Position numbers and translations under genes: made by a program. From NCBI RefSeq assembly GCF_020921035.1, contig NC_063154.1, forward strand, positions 24,653,448 through 24,717,447: a DNA stretch of 64,000 nucleotides, read 5' to 3'. Numbering within the stretch: the stretch's first letter is position 1; every line of letters starts with the position of its first letter. Below are positions 10,831 through 30,063 of this stretch, in pieces. Source of the DNA: Rhodamnia argentea. Its lineage: Eukaryota; Streptophyta; Magnoliopsida; Myrtales; Myrtaceae. Below the pieces are notes generated by a model. That model did not search any database and was not told the DNA's origin. It saw only the letters and a program-made list of their open reading frames with translations.

Positions 10831-13800
10831 ATGGCAAGCCGGCTACAGCAGCTTCCGGGGGACGATTCCGTGCTTCTCCGCCTCTCACATTCCAACCTCA
10901 AAACCTTCTCTTCCGAAATCCGTCTCTCACTTCAGGTAACAGCTTCATCGAGTTCTCATTTTTGGTTGGTAATGGTAGGAATTTTAGCTTCAGGGTCTGA
11001 TTCGCTGTTAGGTTCCAGTTCGATCTTGATCTTGTCTTTTTTGTGGAGTGAAGCTGATGATCTGATGAAGCTGGTTGTTTGTTCTTTATTTCACTGTTGA
11101 TGGGGCCAGACCACGGTGGAGTCTGTGAAGGATAAGCTTTGGAGGAAATGTGGTACATCTGTGGAATCGATGCGCCTCGAGCTCTATGATGAGACCGGGT
11201 CCAAAGTTTCCAACTTGGATGATAACCACAGGCCGCTTGGTTTTTACTCTCCGCTTGATGGGTCAGTTCCATTCTCGCTTTTTTTTGCCGTTGTGTGTGT
11301 TGTAATGCTCAAGATTTTTTAGCGTTCCTGTTTAATGGCTCGGCGTTGTATACGATCTCAGCATATTTAACCTGCGATTGCATTTCAACAAAGGGACGAC
11401 ATGTTGAAATACATAGGTCGACCTGGGAACCTCTTTGCTTCACTATGTTTGGATGCGGTGATCTGGAAAGAACAGACAAGATTCATTCAATCACTAGGGA
11501 AAAGAGAAGCTAATGCATTGACTTTGGTAGGGGTGATTAGGACACAGGAGAATGAAAGGAAACCTCTCGTCAATTACGATCATCCCATTTTCGGAGGGAT
11601 TGGGAACTCACTAATAATGAACTTTGAAGTGGTTTGGAGGGATTCAGACAGAAATACTTATTCCTTTGTTTTCCCTGTGCTAAAATGAACTAGACAGGAT
11701 TATCTGTAATTGACCCATGAAATCTCTTCTCCTCCAATTGTGGCGCAGGGGAAATTTCCCAAACATAAGGGATGTCTATGAGATATTTCACGAAAGTCTC
11801 TATCAATTATTTGACTTGCATTATCCATTATATTCACAAACTGTCGCACTTTCATGGTTGTGCACACTGTGCAAGATGTTGGATGGGATCTTCAGAGGGA
11901 AGTATTTGCTGTTATTTAACATTTGGTCTTTCTTAACTAGCTAAATGTTTTGACGAGGCTGATGTTTACCTGGAGGCATCACTTCCTCCTTGGCTAAGAC
12001 TTCCAGGGCACACTTAATAAGGACTGTACTTCCATCTGGCTATTTGTCAGAGCTTAAGGAATTAGAAATAAGTCTGTCAGGTTACTGACCTATCTGTTGC
12101 TATATAGATAAACCCTACAGTGATGAGTTCCTGCCAAAAATCTGGTCATCATGCGCTTTCCAGATTAATGTAGGCTTCACAATGCAGACTTTTGGCTACA
12201 TGTCGTGAAATGGTGATAGTAGCCAATAATTCATGCTCAAAATGTTATCAATAAAATCGGTCTCGCAGATGTCTGTTCAGTAAATTATTTGCAAACCATG
12301 AAATAAGCAGTATACACTTACTTTTCCACCCCTCTTTATATGGTTCAATGGATTATATATTAGCCAGGGTAGAAAGCTGCATTTTGTGCTTGTGAATTGT
12401 GATATTTGATCTGTATGAACATTTTCTGTAATGTTTGTGTTTTTTCTTATATGTTGTCTACAAACTGCTATTTTTGTTGTGAAATTCTTTTACTCTGCAC
12501 CTCTTTCTTGTTTGTTTATTGATTGACCTATGGTTTGGTTAATTTTTCTTAAAGGTATCGATTGCATATTATGGATGTCGATCCATCATCTGTAACCTCC
12601 GGTGGCTGGTTAGAAGATACTTCATTGGTGGAAAAATATCAAATTTCAGATGAAGCTTATGATAAACGCAATGGTGTGTTCTTAGCATGAAGTTTAACCA
12701 ACCGTTCGTTAAAGTATATGTAACACAAAGATTAGTCATTTAGCATTCACTTTACCTGTATCATGCATGGAAAAAAAAAGAACTTGTAACACAACAACTT
12801 ATTTACAATAGTTATGAGAACAAGTTGGTGCAACTCCATAATGAAGAGATGTACTTATTTTGGAATTGTTTGAGCTTTCACTGCTATATAAAAATGGTTA
12901 TTTCTCATGGCGTATACTGTCCTGCCACATAAAACGGATTATATGATTAATAGTAACATACAATGAAGTTGATCACGGCTGATGTTGGAGGATTTAATCA
13001 CAATGTTGCCTGTTTGGGTAAGATATTAATCCCACAGTGCATGCCTTATAACGCACATTAATGTTTCCTGATTTTATTGCTTCATCTTGTCGTTGAATGG
13101 TTTTGATGATGTATTTCTTCTTTTCCAGGAACTTTCAGAAAATTTAAGGAAAAAGTCTCATCCCAAAACCCATCAGCTTTTGAGCCAAAGGTAATGCCTT
13201 GAGTTTGACTAGCTGAAAGGTACTAGGTATTACTAGCAGTAGTCATATGGCTCCAAAGTCGTGTTTCTGTAGAACATTCCGTCCCCTCTTCAAATGTACT
13301 TTGTATGCCAGTCATGGAAGGTGTCTTTTTCCCTGTTTCCCAATCATGCCTGTCTAATCAATGATCCCATGTCCTTATTCAACAACATTTCTGGATGAAG
13401 CATCTGAAATTGTCTACCATTGTTATGTACAGATAACAGACAACTACATGGAAGATCTCTGTGCAAATATCACGGTCAGTAGTTTGGTTACTTGTTCCTT
13501 TGGTGATCAACTATCTCTTATATGGTACTATTTTTTATATCTTAGAACAATCTGGCTACGATTACGGGAAGCATTCTGGGTAGAAAGGAGGTGTGAGAGT
13601 GAATTAAAAGTAAAATGACAGAGCAGCTACCACTCCGAGTGCTCTGACTGTAGTACATTTGTAAATCATCCTTAGCATCTCATTTTGCATCTCTGAAGTG
13701 ATCAACGTATCTGGGTTCCTTTGTGAAGGATTCTTCATTATACTAATTTTGCATCCAGTAGTTATCATCTGCTTTGGTTGTGGTAATTCAGTATCCAATA

Positions 13801-15428
13801 AAACTAAAGCTAGATAAGTTTTTGGCAGTCTTAACTGTTTGCCAACAGTTGCTAATGATCTGTGAGCGTGGTTGAAGCGGAATTAATGTAATCTGATTGC
13901 TGTGGGAGTTTTGTATTTGACCTGTTACTTGAAAGAGTAAGTGGAATACTTATATCTGTGCTGAAGTTTTCTGATCAGAGGCACAAAGGCATTTCTTGGG
14001 TTGTTCTATTTCTCTTCCTTGTATTGTTTCTTGCTATCCTTTTGTCATATTATGTGCTGTTTCTGTGCCTTGCTAACAGGATGGACATAATTTGTGGTGT
14101 CTGTCTTTTTTGATTGTTAAGGTGGGAGATAGGTGTGAAGTTGAGCCTGGGGCTAAAAGAGGAGTAGTTAAATTCGTGGGTAAAGCAGAATCTCTTGCAC
14201 CTGGTTTCTGGGTTGGAGTGCAATATGATGAACCATTGGGAAAGCATGATGGCATGTATGTCCCTGTTTACAAATCTTTCTTTTGGCATTTACTTCAGTT
14301 ACTATATATGCTTGTCACTGTCAATGACCCACTCAGTTTGTATCTCCAGATTAATTTTAGTGTTCTTTGGTGCAAAGAAAGAGTTATTATAGTAATGAAA
14401 ATGCTAGCAAAGACAACGCTACACTTGTATGGATTGACAGATGAAATAATCAATGAACGCCAGTGGAAAGAAACAAATTTATTTTGAAGCTCGTTCTATT
14501 ATGCCAAAATCTCCATCCCAAGTTGGAAAATATCTGATATAATTCTTTCCTTGCCCTCTGCTTTCCGCCCAAAAAAGCCTCCATGAAGGGCAAGGCTTAG
14601 TTCAATTCTCAGACTGCACATATGGCCTGCTTACTGGCTACAATAAGTTCAAAAACCTGTTGAAAACATGAGGAAAGAAAAAGGCTCATAGGCATCATAT
14701 CTGACCCTTGAGGTGTGTTTACTTTCTTAGATCTCTGAAGCACTGTGTTATGAGGGCACGGCGATTGTTAGGCTAAAAGGCATTTAACAATTCATTACTG
14801 CAAAGATTCTCAAGAATAACCTGATATTCTATTTTTTCGTGAGTTACTGCTGTCATCTGCTAGTGCTAACATAATCAAGCTCTTTTCCCCGTGACTGGCC
14901 CTGCGCGTTTATATTCTTGCTGGACATTTTGTTGCAGTGTAAAAGGGACACGCTACTTCAAGTGTCCTCCACTTCATGGTGCAATGGTCAGACCAGACAA
15001 AGTAAAGGTGAGTTGGATATTATAGTTCAATGGTGTTATCTTATCGAATACTTAAAACATAGTGCTTCTAGATGTGTGAATTATGAGCTTAATGTTGAAC
15101 TGGAAAAATTGCTAAAGGTGGGAGGCATCATTTCCTATGGACGTCTGCACATCTCTCTTGAAATATATTTGTTGCATTCGGATTGATTGTTCACGCTTTG
15201 AGACATGTGTTTAAAACGAGATGCAACAACTTCCAAGCGTCGAATAGCGAATGATAGAAATGCTTGTGAAAATTTCAAAAGAATGTGTCCTTGTTAACCA
15301 GAGTTGGGTGCCGTTGTGTTTGCATTTTGAGCTGCAACTGTCCTTAACTTGAATTTTCTCATCATTATGTGGTTTTCCAGGCTGGGGACTACCCTGAACG
15401 AGAAATTTTTGAGGAAGATGAGATATAA
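10831..15428 (+). CDS. TFCB: Tubulin-folding cofactor B (CAP-Gly protein)
   Basis: Eight exons: 10831-10935, 11110-11261, 12555-12673, 13129-13190, 13433-13474, 14122-14255, 14938-15007, 15381-15428. All are GT-AG with matching phases; 243 aa. Residues about 10-95 form the ubiquitin-like domain ([20 protein letters not shown], then [20 protein letters not shown]). After a linker ([16 protein letters not shown]) comes the CAP-Gly domain from residue 161: [20 protein letters not shown], the signature GKHDG, and [20 protein letters not shown]. The protein ends in the acidic tail EEDEI, which binds tubulin or TFCE in this family. Length and order match Arabidopsis TFCB almost residue for residue. 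By family knowledge it works with TFCE in alpha-tubulin folding and heterodimer assembly in the cytosol. The exon 6-7 junction creates Ile in GIVKG where I recall Met in Arabidopsis. Confidence 0.96.
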
Positions 15429-16599
15429 GCACGCAATTGCCATGGGTTTTTCTTTATCTAAGTGGTACTTTGCCATTTGCATCTTGTAAGTACACGAATT
15501 TTTGGTTGCACAATCCGCTATGAAACCGTGTATACGGAATGAACCTGGAGCAGCCTTGTTTGCGATTACTATTACGTATGCGGTGCTTAAGCAATCATGC
15601 TCACATGTTGCGGCACATGTGGAGTATTACAAAGACAGGGTGAACAATAGACGCCGACCTGCACTGTGCAATGTGGAAAGAAGAGAGAGAGTTGTAATTT
15701 ATCACTAAGGCAATCAATTCATAACTAGGAGCTATTTGGCGTTTGAAATAGCTGCATGAATGACAAGCCAGCTGTGTAAAACTTAGTTGCTAATGGGAAT
15801 ACACTTGAAAGATGCCAGATTTGTAGCTTGAATTAGCTTCACAATGACTGTGTGATCTGATACAAGCAGTCTTTGGAAACATGGACCGGAGAGTGTAGGT
15901 TCCGTACTTAATACCGTAGGTTCTGCAGTGTTGCTGGGATATATGTGGTGTCTGTGTTTGTGTGGGTATGTATATATGTATGAATAATCTTAGACATTTC
16001 TTCAAAGCAGAGACTTCTTTTTGTCTTGCCGTGGAGTAAGATTATGAATCTCATTTTATGTTTTGCTAAGATGGCAAACATCAGGAGCTTAAAAGCTTTT
16101 GCTCATTTTGGCAGCAATCAACGACATGCCAAATTTCAATTAAAAAAAAACACAATTTGCCAATGTGGTCCTAATTGGCATTCGTACAATATATTTTGGA
16201 CCTTTTTTTTGGTTAATTTTCTGGTTAACTATCAATAGTTCGCTCTTATTTGATTGCAGAATAAGTTACTAGTCATTTGAAAAGTCACCGCGTGCACAAA
16301 GGCATTAAGGTTGGTGAAGGCGCTTAATCTCATACATCCTTGTCATCTGCCTCTCGCAGCGTCATTTTCACGTCACTCGTGTTATCATATCTCTATTCAA
16401 TTTCTCCATATTGCTATTCATTTATTTAGATGTGAACTTGATGGATGCGCTGTTTGCACTAGATTGATCAAATTGAAAAATTTACGATTGAATTGACATT
16501 CGTATAATAAGTTTTGGACTTTTTTTGGTAAGTTTTTCGGGATTTTCCTAGTGAATTAACTTTGGATACGTCTATGGTTAGTCAACTCAAGCTCAACTC

Positions 16600-16740
16600 A
16601 GTCTCCGAAAAGCATGTTTGAGTAGACAACATGTGGAGTTGCTTGGACTGGAGGACAACCAATGTAGCCAATAATGGTTTGAATGGTCTTGGTCGTTGTG
16701 GGAAACACACGTCTTGGGGCAGACAAGGTTGATAATTTGT
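16600..16740 (+). repeat. Dispersed repeat, copy 2 of 3
   Basis: It contains AGCATGTTTGAGTAGACAAC, GGACAACCAATGTAGCCAAT and GGTCTTGGTCGTTGTGGGAA in the same order as the copies near 10.4 and 19.1 kb. Confidence 0.5.
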
Positions 16741-16827
16741 TACGGTAGTTTGTCTATCTAAGAATTGACCTTGTTCCATGCAAGCAGAATATTTTTGTTT
16801 CGTATCTAAAAATATGGATTTTTTTTA

Positions 16828-17336
16828 GGTTAATACCACGAAAAATTCTAAATTAGTATATCTTTGATAAATTTACCTCAAATTATTATTTTTTTACCGC
16901 AAAAAACCCTTAATCAGTCCACTTATGACAAATTTATTCCAAATTGGTACATTTGTGATAAATTTATCCTCCGTTAGTTTTCATTAAATTTAATCGTCAA
17001 ATTGCTGAGTTGGATGACACGTGACAATTGATAGGTGTACCGGTTTGGATTTTTACCCTATGTTTATCACATTTGTATTAATTTGAAATTTTTCGTGGTA
17101 TTAATTCAATTTAACGGAGGATGAATTTGTCACGGATGTACCGGTTTAGGATTTTTCATGGTAAAAAAAAATTAGCTTAAGGTAAATTTGTCACATATAT
17201 ACTGGTTTAAGATTTTTGGTGATCGAAAAAATAGTTTGGGGTAAATTTGTTACAAGTGTACCGGTTTGAGGTTTTTCGTGGTAAAAAAAGTAACGTAGGG
17301 TAAACTTACCAGTTGAGATTTTTCGTGATATTAACT
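16828..17336. mobile_element. Foldback element, family 1
   Basis: The element starts GGTTAATACCACGAAAAAT and ends with its inverted form ATTTTTCGTGATATTAACT. Each arm is a series of roughly 50-base units of the form 'GGTAAATTTGTCACA..TATACTGGTTTGAGATTTTTCGTGGTAAAA' (shown in pieces; units vary). The centre holds 'TCAAATTGCTGAGTTGGATG' and 'ACACGTGACAATTG', which recurs in the copies at 32005-32393 and 39874-40389. It has no coding capacity. Confidence 0.75.
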
Positions 17337-17339
17337 TCT

Positions 17340-20300
17340 TTTTCTTTTTCTTCAATTCCGATACACTTTAGCAAGTGTTGATAAGTGTCAAAAGCCTACC
17401 GGTAATCTAATTGTGGAAGGATTACCAAGTACGACAAATAAAAGTGGCAATTTAATAGAAAAATATGGTAGATTAAAAAAATGAAATAAGCATTGGCAAT
17501 TTAATAGAAAAATATGGTAGCTACTCAATTGGAGAAAGTTGGCGAGTCATACAGGAAAGGATGGTGATTTCGTATAATAATCGTTATATTTAAAGAGCCG
17601 CTAAGAAATGTAAATAAAAGTTGGTAAAAAGATAAAATAAATTCCTTTTTGTCAGAGTGAGCAGAAGTCGGCAATATAATAACAACAAATCAAATAGACG
17701 TCGGTAACTAACTAGGCTGGTAACGTAAAATTAATTGATAACTCGATAACGAAAAAGTTGGTAATCATTCTAATCGAACTTGGTAATTTATTAAAAGAGT
17801 TGGTAAACTTCGAAACCCAGGTAAATTTAAGTCACACAAGGTTCATAATTTTATATAATAGTCGATAAATTAAAGTAGTTCGTAAGAATTGTAAATAGAA
17901 GTTGGTAAGCATTAAAATGAGTTTTTTTTTTTTTTGGTACAAAGATGAGAGAAGTTGATAAAAGAAAAGGCCCAAATGAATATTCGTACGGGAAAATTAG
18001 TTGGTAATATAATTAGAAAAAAGTTAGTAATCATTTTAATTGGTTTTGGTAATTCTGAAATGAGTTGGTAAATTTAAAAAGTTTGCAAGTTATACAAATA
18101 AAAGTGATGATTCAAATAAAGAAAATAAAGACACCAAATAGGATATTAGCAGTTTTATATAATAGTCTGCAAATTCAAGGATTTGATAAGATTAGGTAAC
18201 TACAAGTTTATAATTGATGAGAGGAGCTTTGTTGTGGCCATATTAAAGTATGATGCATACTCCCCATCGACAGGAAGTAAGAAGGATTTTATAGTTTGAG
18301 GTCGTATTTTACCGGTAATTTATGCTTGGATTATGAATAATTACTGTTATATATAATATCTTTTTCGTTAATTGAGAGTTGTAATAGAAAGGTGGGATGT
18401 GCTAACTATAATAAAATCATCTGCTGGATATAGCTATAGTTTAAGGGTAAATCGGGATAAACCTCGTGTCTCGATTTTTCTATATCACCTTTACTTTTTA
18501 TTTCGTTGCGTTTGTGCGTCTAATCCTAATAGGCTAAAGGTAAGAGAAGTTGATAATTTAAGTAAAATATGTAAGTAAGTAACTAAAATAAAAGTTGGTA
18601 ACCTGGATTTTAATCTACGATCTTTGTTTGTGATTTTAAATTTATTGACTGGGCAGTGCAGCCCAATAGGGCGGTGGAAATATGAAAACCTTCCAGATAC
18701 ATTGATAAATTCAACGAGATGACTTTTGATACAGAGCTGACTGACCTTGCCCACAAAGGAAGGTGGGGCACAATTAGGCAAAGACTAGATAGAGGTCTTG
18801 CTAATCTGTCCAATTTCACCTTAGCGTCATCTGTAACTTCCCGCCCGAGGTAGTAAATTTCTCCAATTACACAAGTGTAAAAAAAAAAAAAAAAAGAGGA
18901 GCTATTCACGGTAAATTGGCCAAGCGAGTCGCATATGAGAAGTCGAACTCCTCGTGTTTTCGAAATAACAAAAAAAAAAATCCCTCGATTAGGCTCGTGA
19001 GCTGCTCAGATCGCGTGCTCGTCGAACTCGAATATGAACAGTTGGTCATGATCAACTCGAACCAAGCAAAACGTGTTTGGAGTAGAAAACACTTCGGGCC
19101 AAGAGAAATTTGAGAGAAAGCTTGACTTGATTGCACTTTCGGACAACCAATGGAGCCCAACAATGGTGGCATCAACTCGATCGAAGATGATCAAGGAGGA
19201 AAATTCAGGGGGTGCTGGTCAATGGGGGAAGCGCACGTCTCGGGAGACGACGGTAGACTTCTCGTCTTCTCTAAAAGTCAATTCAACTTTCCTCTAATTA
19301 AGTTATCAACTCTCAGTTTGAGATACTTCCCAAGTTTGGTTTTTTTTCTTTTTCTTTTTTGGATTCTCAATTTTTCTTATGTTGTACCAAAATTTATTAC
19401 CTATCTTAACTATGCCTTCAATTTACCAATTTTGATTGAAACTAAGTGCTTTATTAACTTTTTTTCTCCAGTTATATTATCAACTAAATCGGGATTATCA
19501 ATTCTTATTTGAGTTAGTTAACTTAAGTTTATTTGATTTCTTTTAGGAATTTAAAAACTTTTCTATTTGGTTAATTAATAAGGAATAAAGTTGGTAAGTT
19601 CCAAATAGAGGTTGATAATTTCATATAATTAATTGATAGATTTATGGTGTTAACAAGAATGTAAAATAAAAGATGCTAAGTAATAAGATAAGTACTTTTG
19701 TTTTGGAAAAAGAGAAGTTGGTAATTCAAGAAAACCAAATAAACATCGGTAACTAGCTCAAATAAGAGCTAGTAATGCCAAAAAAAAAATTAGTTGTTTA
19801 ATTGTATGAAAGGATTGATAAGTAAAGCAAATAAAACTGGGAATTCAAAATGACATAAACATTTGTAAGTAAATGTGGTTACATTATTGTTGAAAGGTTA
19901 GTAAGTTACACGAAAAAGTAGTTGGTTGTTTTACATTGTAGTTATTAAGCAGAAGGCTTTGCTTATAAACGCAAAATAAAAGTGGTAAACGACAAAAGAG
20001 GGAAGCTTACAAAAAAATTTCTAAACCTATTGTAATTGGGCTAATTCAATCCATTTGGCTGGCAGACAACGACGTGATAAATTTTTTAAATGAGTTAGTA
20101 AAAAGTTGGTTAGTAGGACAAATAAAAGGGATAACTCGATAGAAAAGTTGACAAATTTAATAAGAGTAACTAATAAATGGTAAGCAACTCAATTGATAAC
20201 CCAAAGCTCGTTAATCATTTAAGAAAAGTAAGTCACGCAAATAAAAGTTGAGAAATTAAATATATAGTGGGTTAATTAAAGTTACTGGTAAGAAAGGTAA

Positions 20301-21110
20301 ATAAAAGCTGGTAAATGATAAAAGAAGCTTCAGTGTGTTGAAGATCAGAGAAGCAGGTATATATTAAAAAACTCCAAATACAACCAATTCCAGCAGGAGT
20401 TGGTAACACACTATTAGTTGGTACTTGAAAAATTGATAGTCACTTTAACTAAGATTTATAATTCGAAAAAGAGTTGGTAGTGAAATCACTAATAGTGGTA
20501 ATTTATAGAAAGTTGATTAAAAAGAAAGAGAGAACAAATAAATGTTAGTAACGCGCAACTCAAATAAGAGTTAATAACAAAAAAAATTCGGTAACTTTAG
20601 TGGAGGAAAATGTTAGGTCACTTTAAAAAGGTCAGTATTTCCATATGATGGTCGACAAATTTAAGAATATCGATAAGAAAGGAAAACACAATTTTCCAAA
20701 ATATAAGAGTTTTTTTTTTTTTTTTCAATCAGAGGTAACAAAAGTTACCATTGTACAATTAAATCGACAAAAATTGGTACCTAAATCAATAAACTTTTAT
20801 TGATAGACTTCATAGAATAAAAGTTGGTAATTACTCTAATATAGGTTGATGATTTGTGAAAAGATTTAGTAAATTTAACTTGTTCGTAAGTAATACGAAT
20901 AAAACTTGATAAATTAAACTAAAACAAAAAAAAGTTGCTAAGCAACTCAACAGGATTTGTTAACCAAAACTAGTTGGCAATTAACAAATCGGCAAGTAAC
21001 TCCAATAAAAATTATAAATTCATATGAGAGTTGATAAATTTAAGAAGTTTCCTTAAATTACCGATAAGTTATTGATAAATCAGACAGCCTAAACTCTTTT
21101 TACCAAATCT
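17340..21110. repeat. Array of degenerate GTTGGTAA motifs with higher-order period
   Basis: The motif GTTGGTAA and one-base variants (GTTGATAA, GTTAGTAA) occur dozens of times on the plus strand, typically preceded by AATAAAA. A longer unit, 'GATAATTT.ATATAATAGT.GATAAATTTAA' followed by 'AAGAAAGGTAAATAAAAG', recurs near 17565, 17845, 18150, 19615, 19918, 20255, 20635 and 21015. This gives a higher-order spacing of about 280-380 bases. A part near 19290-19520 carries the motif in the opposite orientation (TTATCAAC, TTACCAA). Interruptions near 18640-19290 are not array-like. There is no conserved reading frame. Mirror-image sequence returns at 63.55-64.0 kb. Confidence 0.7.
19060..19255 (+). 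repeat. Dispersed repeat, copy 3 of 3
   Basis: It carries AACGTGTTTGGAGTAGAAAA, GGACAACCAATGGAGCCCAA and GATCAAGGAGGAAAATTCAG, in the order seen near 10.4 kb and 16.6 kb. It is embedded in the interruption of the GTTGGTAA array. Confidence 0.5.
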
Positions 21111-22024
21111 TTTGATACTTACGGATTATGATAGAAATTCACCGGCACGAAATAGAAACTGTATTTTTTTTTCCAACAGGAGTAGAATTGTCTATGGTGC
21201 GAAAGCGCCCAAAATCCACCAAATTCAATCTCATCAATATCAAAAACAGGATTTAAAGCCGCAATTGCATTCAATATATTCCCATTGAATTCATAATTAA
21301 CAATTACAAAGTTCTGCTAATCACATTGCAGTTGGTGGGAGCAAAACTTGTCAACTTGATCTTCCTCCTCTCACATCCTATCTTTATCACATCCTTGTTC
21401 TTTGCATGTCTCAAGCAACGTCGGCATCCCATATTTATTTCTGGTCCAACTCGGTTGAATGATTCCTCGAAAACGACCAGGTGGTTGCTGACTCTGCTAC
21501 TACGTGACTAAACCTTTTGTGATGGAGTGGAGGCCACCAGCGCCCGTGCGTACTGGGCAATTCATTCGTCAACTTGTCGTTTTCTACATTTTCTCCTTCA
21601 TCTTCAACCCATGTTTCGGTGCTCATCTTTCTCTTTTCTTGTTTATTTGGACTTTGTGACTTGGTATTGAGTCTATTGACTGAGTAAACTCCCAACACTC
21701 CCCCCCACAATGCAGCACTTGGAGAAAACAAATGCAGATGAACGTGGTTCTGGTGTGCTGATGTTTACATTGCTTGTCAGCTGGATCGGCGAGACTCCAA
21801 TCCGAAGCTTTCGTGGATAATACTTCATGTTTCCCTGACAAGATAAGGGACAGAGAGAAAGAGAAGACTGCTTGGAAAGAAGGGTATGCTGGGAGTTGGC
21901 AACCAGCCCTTTTCATTCTGCCATCATGTCGACCCAGTTGGAGCGTCTCTTGATGAAGAATTCGATGTGATGCAACTGCTGAAGCTGAAACAACTTTGAA
22001 TTCTCTGAGTTTTGAGATTGAGTC

Positions 22025-28951
<6,927 letters not shown>

Positions 28952-30063
28952 GCAGATCACAGTCATGACCAGCTTCAGTGTCCATTAAGAAAATCAAACT
29001 TGCATAAGTATTCATGACTCTCTCTTTCCAGATGTTCAGGTCCTGTGATGTTTGTATCCAGTGAGCGTTTTAAGCATGTAAAATTGCTGGCCTCTTTGTG
29101 TCAGTAGAATTCTAAACTTGGAGCTGATCATTTATCTTCCACTTGTACACCCGGTCTTGTCTTCTCGTGGAGAAGATACTATATAGACTTGTTTGTTGAG
29201 TGATTGCAATCATATTATCAATCACAGTGCAGGAAACATATTGGAACAATTGTCATTCAGCGCCGTCGACGGGAGAATTCACCAATTTCTTGACATGTGA
29301 TCGACTCGATCTAATCGTAACAGTGTTGTTTGTCTGTCATAATGAAACGATGCGAGGTTTGGGAGAGTTGACTCGAAGCGAGATCTTGTCCTTCCTAGAC
29401 CGGGAAGATTGCTTAAATTTACATCCACTTTAATTTGACCTTGCGTGACTTTGGCACTTGTGAACAAAAAAACTTTCTTATTCAAGTAGAATTAAGGAGC
29501 TTTGACTTTTGATGCATACAGTACCAAGTCATGTAAAGGATCTCTCCTTTTATCTTTCTTTTGTGGCATCAGACTCTGTGCAGATCTAGCTCTGCATTCC
29601 CATCGTACTCTGTTTCCATTTTCTCTCTCTTTTGCTTGCCAAGCACTCTGTTTCGACTAGTTCGGAACTTCGGCCACCAACAGCGAGTGAACTGTAGAGG
29701 AGAAACTCCTCGGTGCTACGTCCGCGAACTCAGTCACCTGATATATTCTGTCATTTCATTTGTGTGAGAGCATAATACAAATTTTTTTGGTTATTTGCTG
29801 GAATAATAACAGAGTACCCCATGAGATATGATGCTACACAAAGTAAAAAGAAATGGAATCAAACTCTCAGCTACATTCTTGTTTCTCCATTACAAGTAAT
29901 TGGTCCTATTAATCTTGTTTAACATGGGGACATAGACGTAAAGTGCTGGTGGCATTTGATATTATTGTAAACATAAACAAGAAATCAATTTGAAACTAAA
30001 GAAAGGAAAAAAGAGAGAAGATTTGGTTACTCTGCTTTGAGTGGCGTGGGTGGATCAACTGAT
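28952..30063. other. Gap between convergent genes
   Basis: This is the shared 3' side of the receptor kinase (plus) and the first methyltransferase (minus). It presumably holds both 3' untranslated regions. Short frames such as 29200-29433 have no recognisable domain and I see no repeats. Confidence 0.5.

Larger units (their letters stand above)
15429..22024. other. Large repeat-filled intergenic region
   Basis: No credible genes. Contents in order: probable 3' flank of the tubulin cofactor gene to about 16000; remnants of foldback family 2 at 16140-16560; a dispersed repeat copy at 16600-16740; a foldback family 1 element at 16828-17336; a long GTTGGTAA motif array at about 17340-21110 that surrounds a third dispersed repeat copy (19060-19255); then about 900 bases upstream of the receptor kinase with no visible structure. 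Short open frames here are random openings in AT-rich DNA. Confidence 0.65.

Noticed and set aside
17340..21110. CRISPR-like array
   Set aside because: The repeats are short, degenerate and irregularly spaced in a eukaryotic genome; no uniform repeat-spacer pattern exists.
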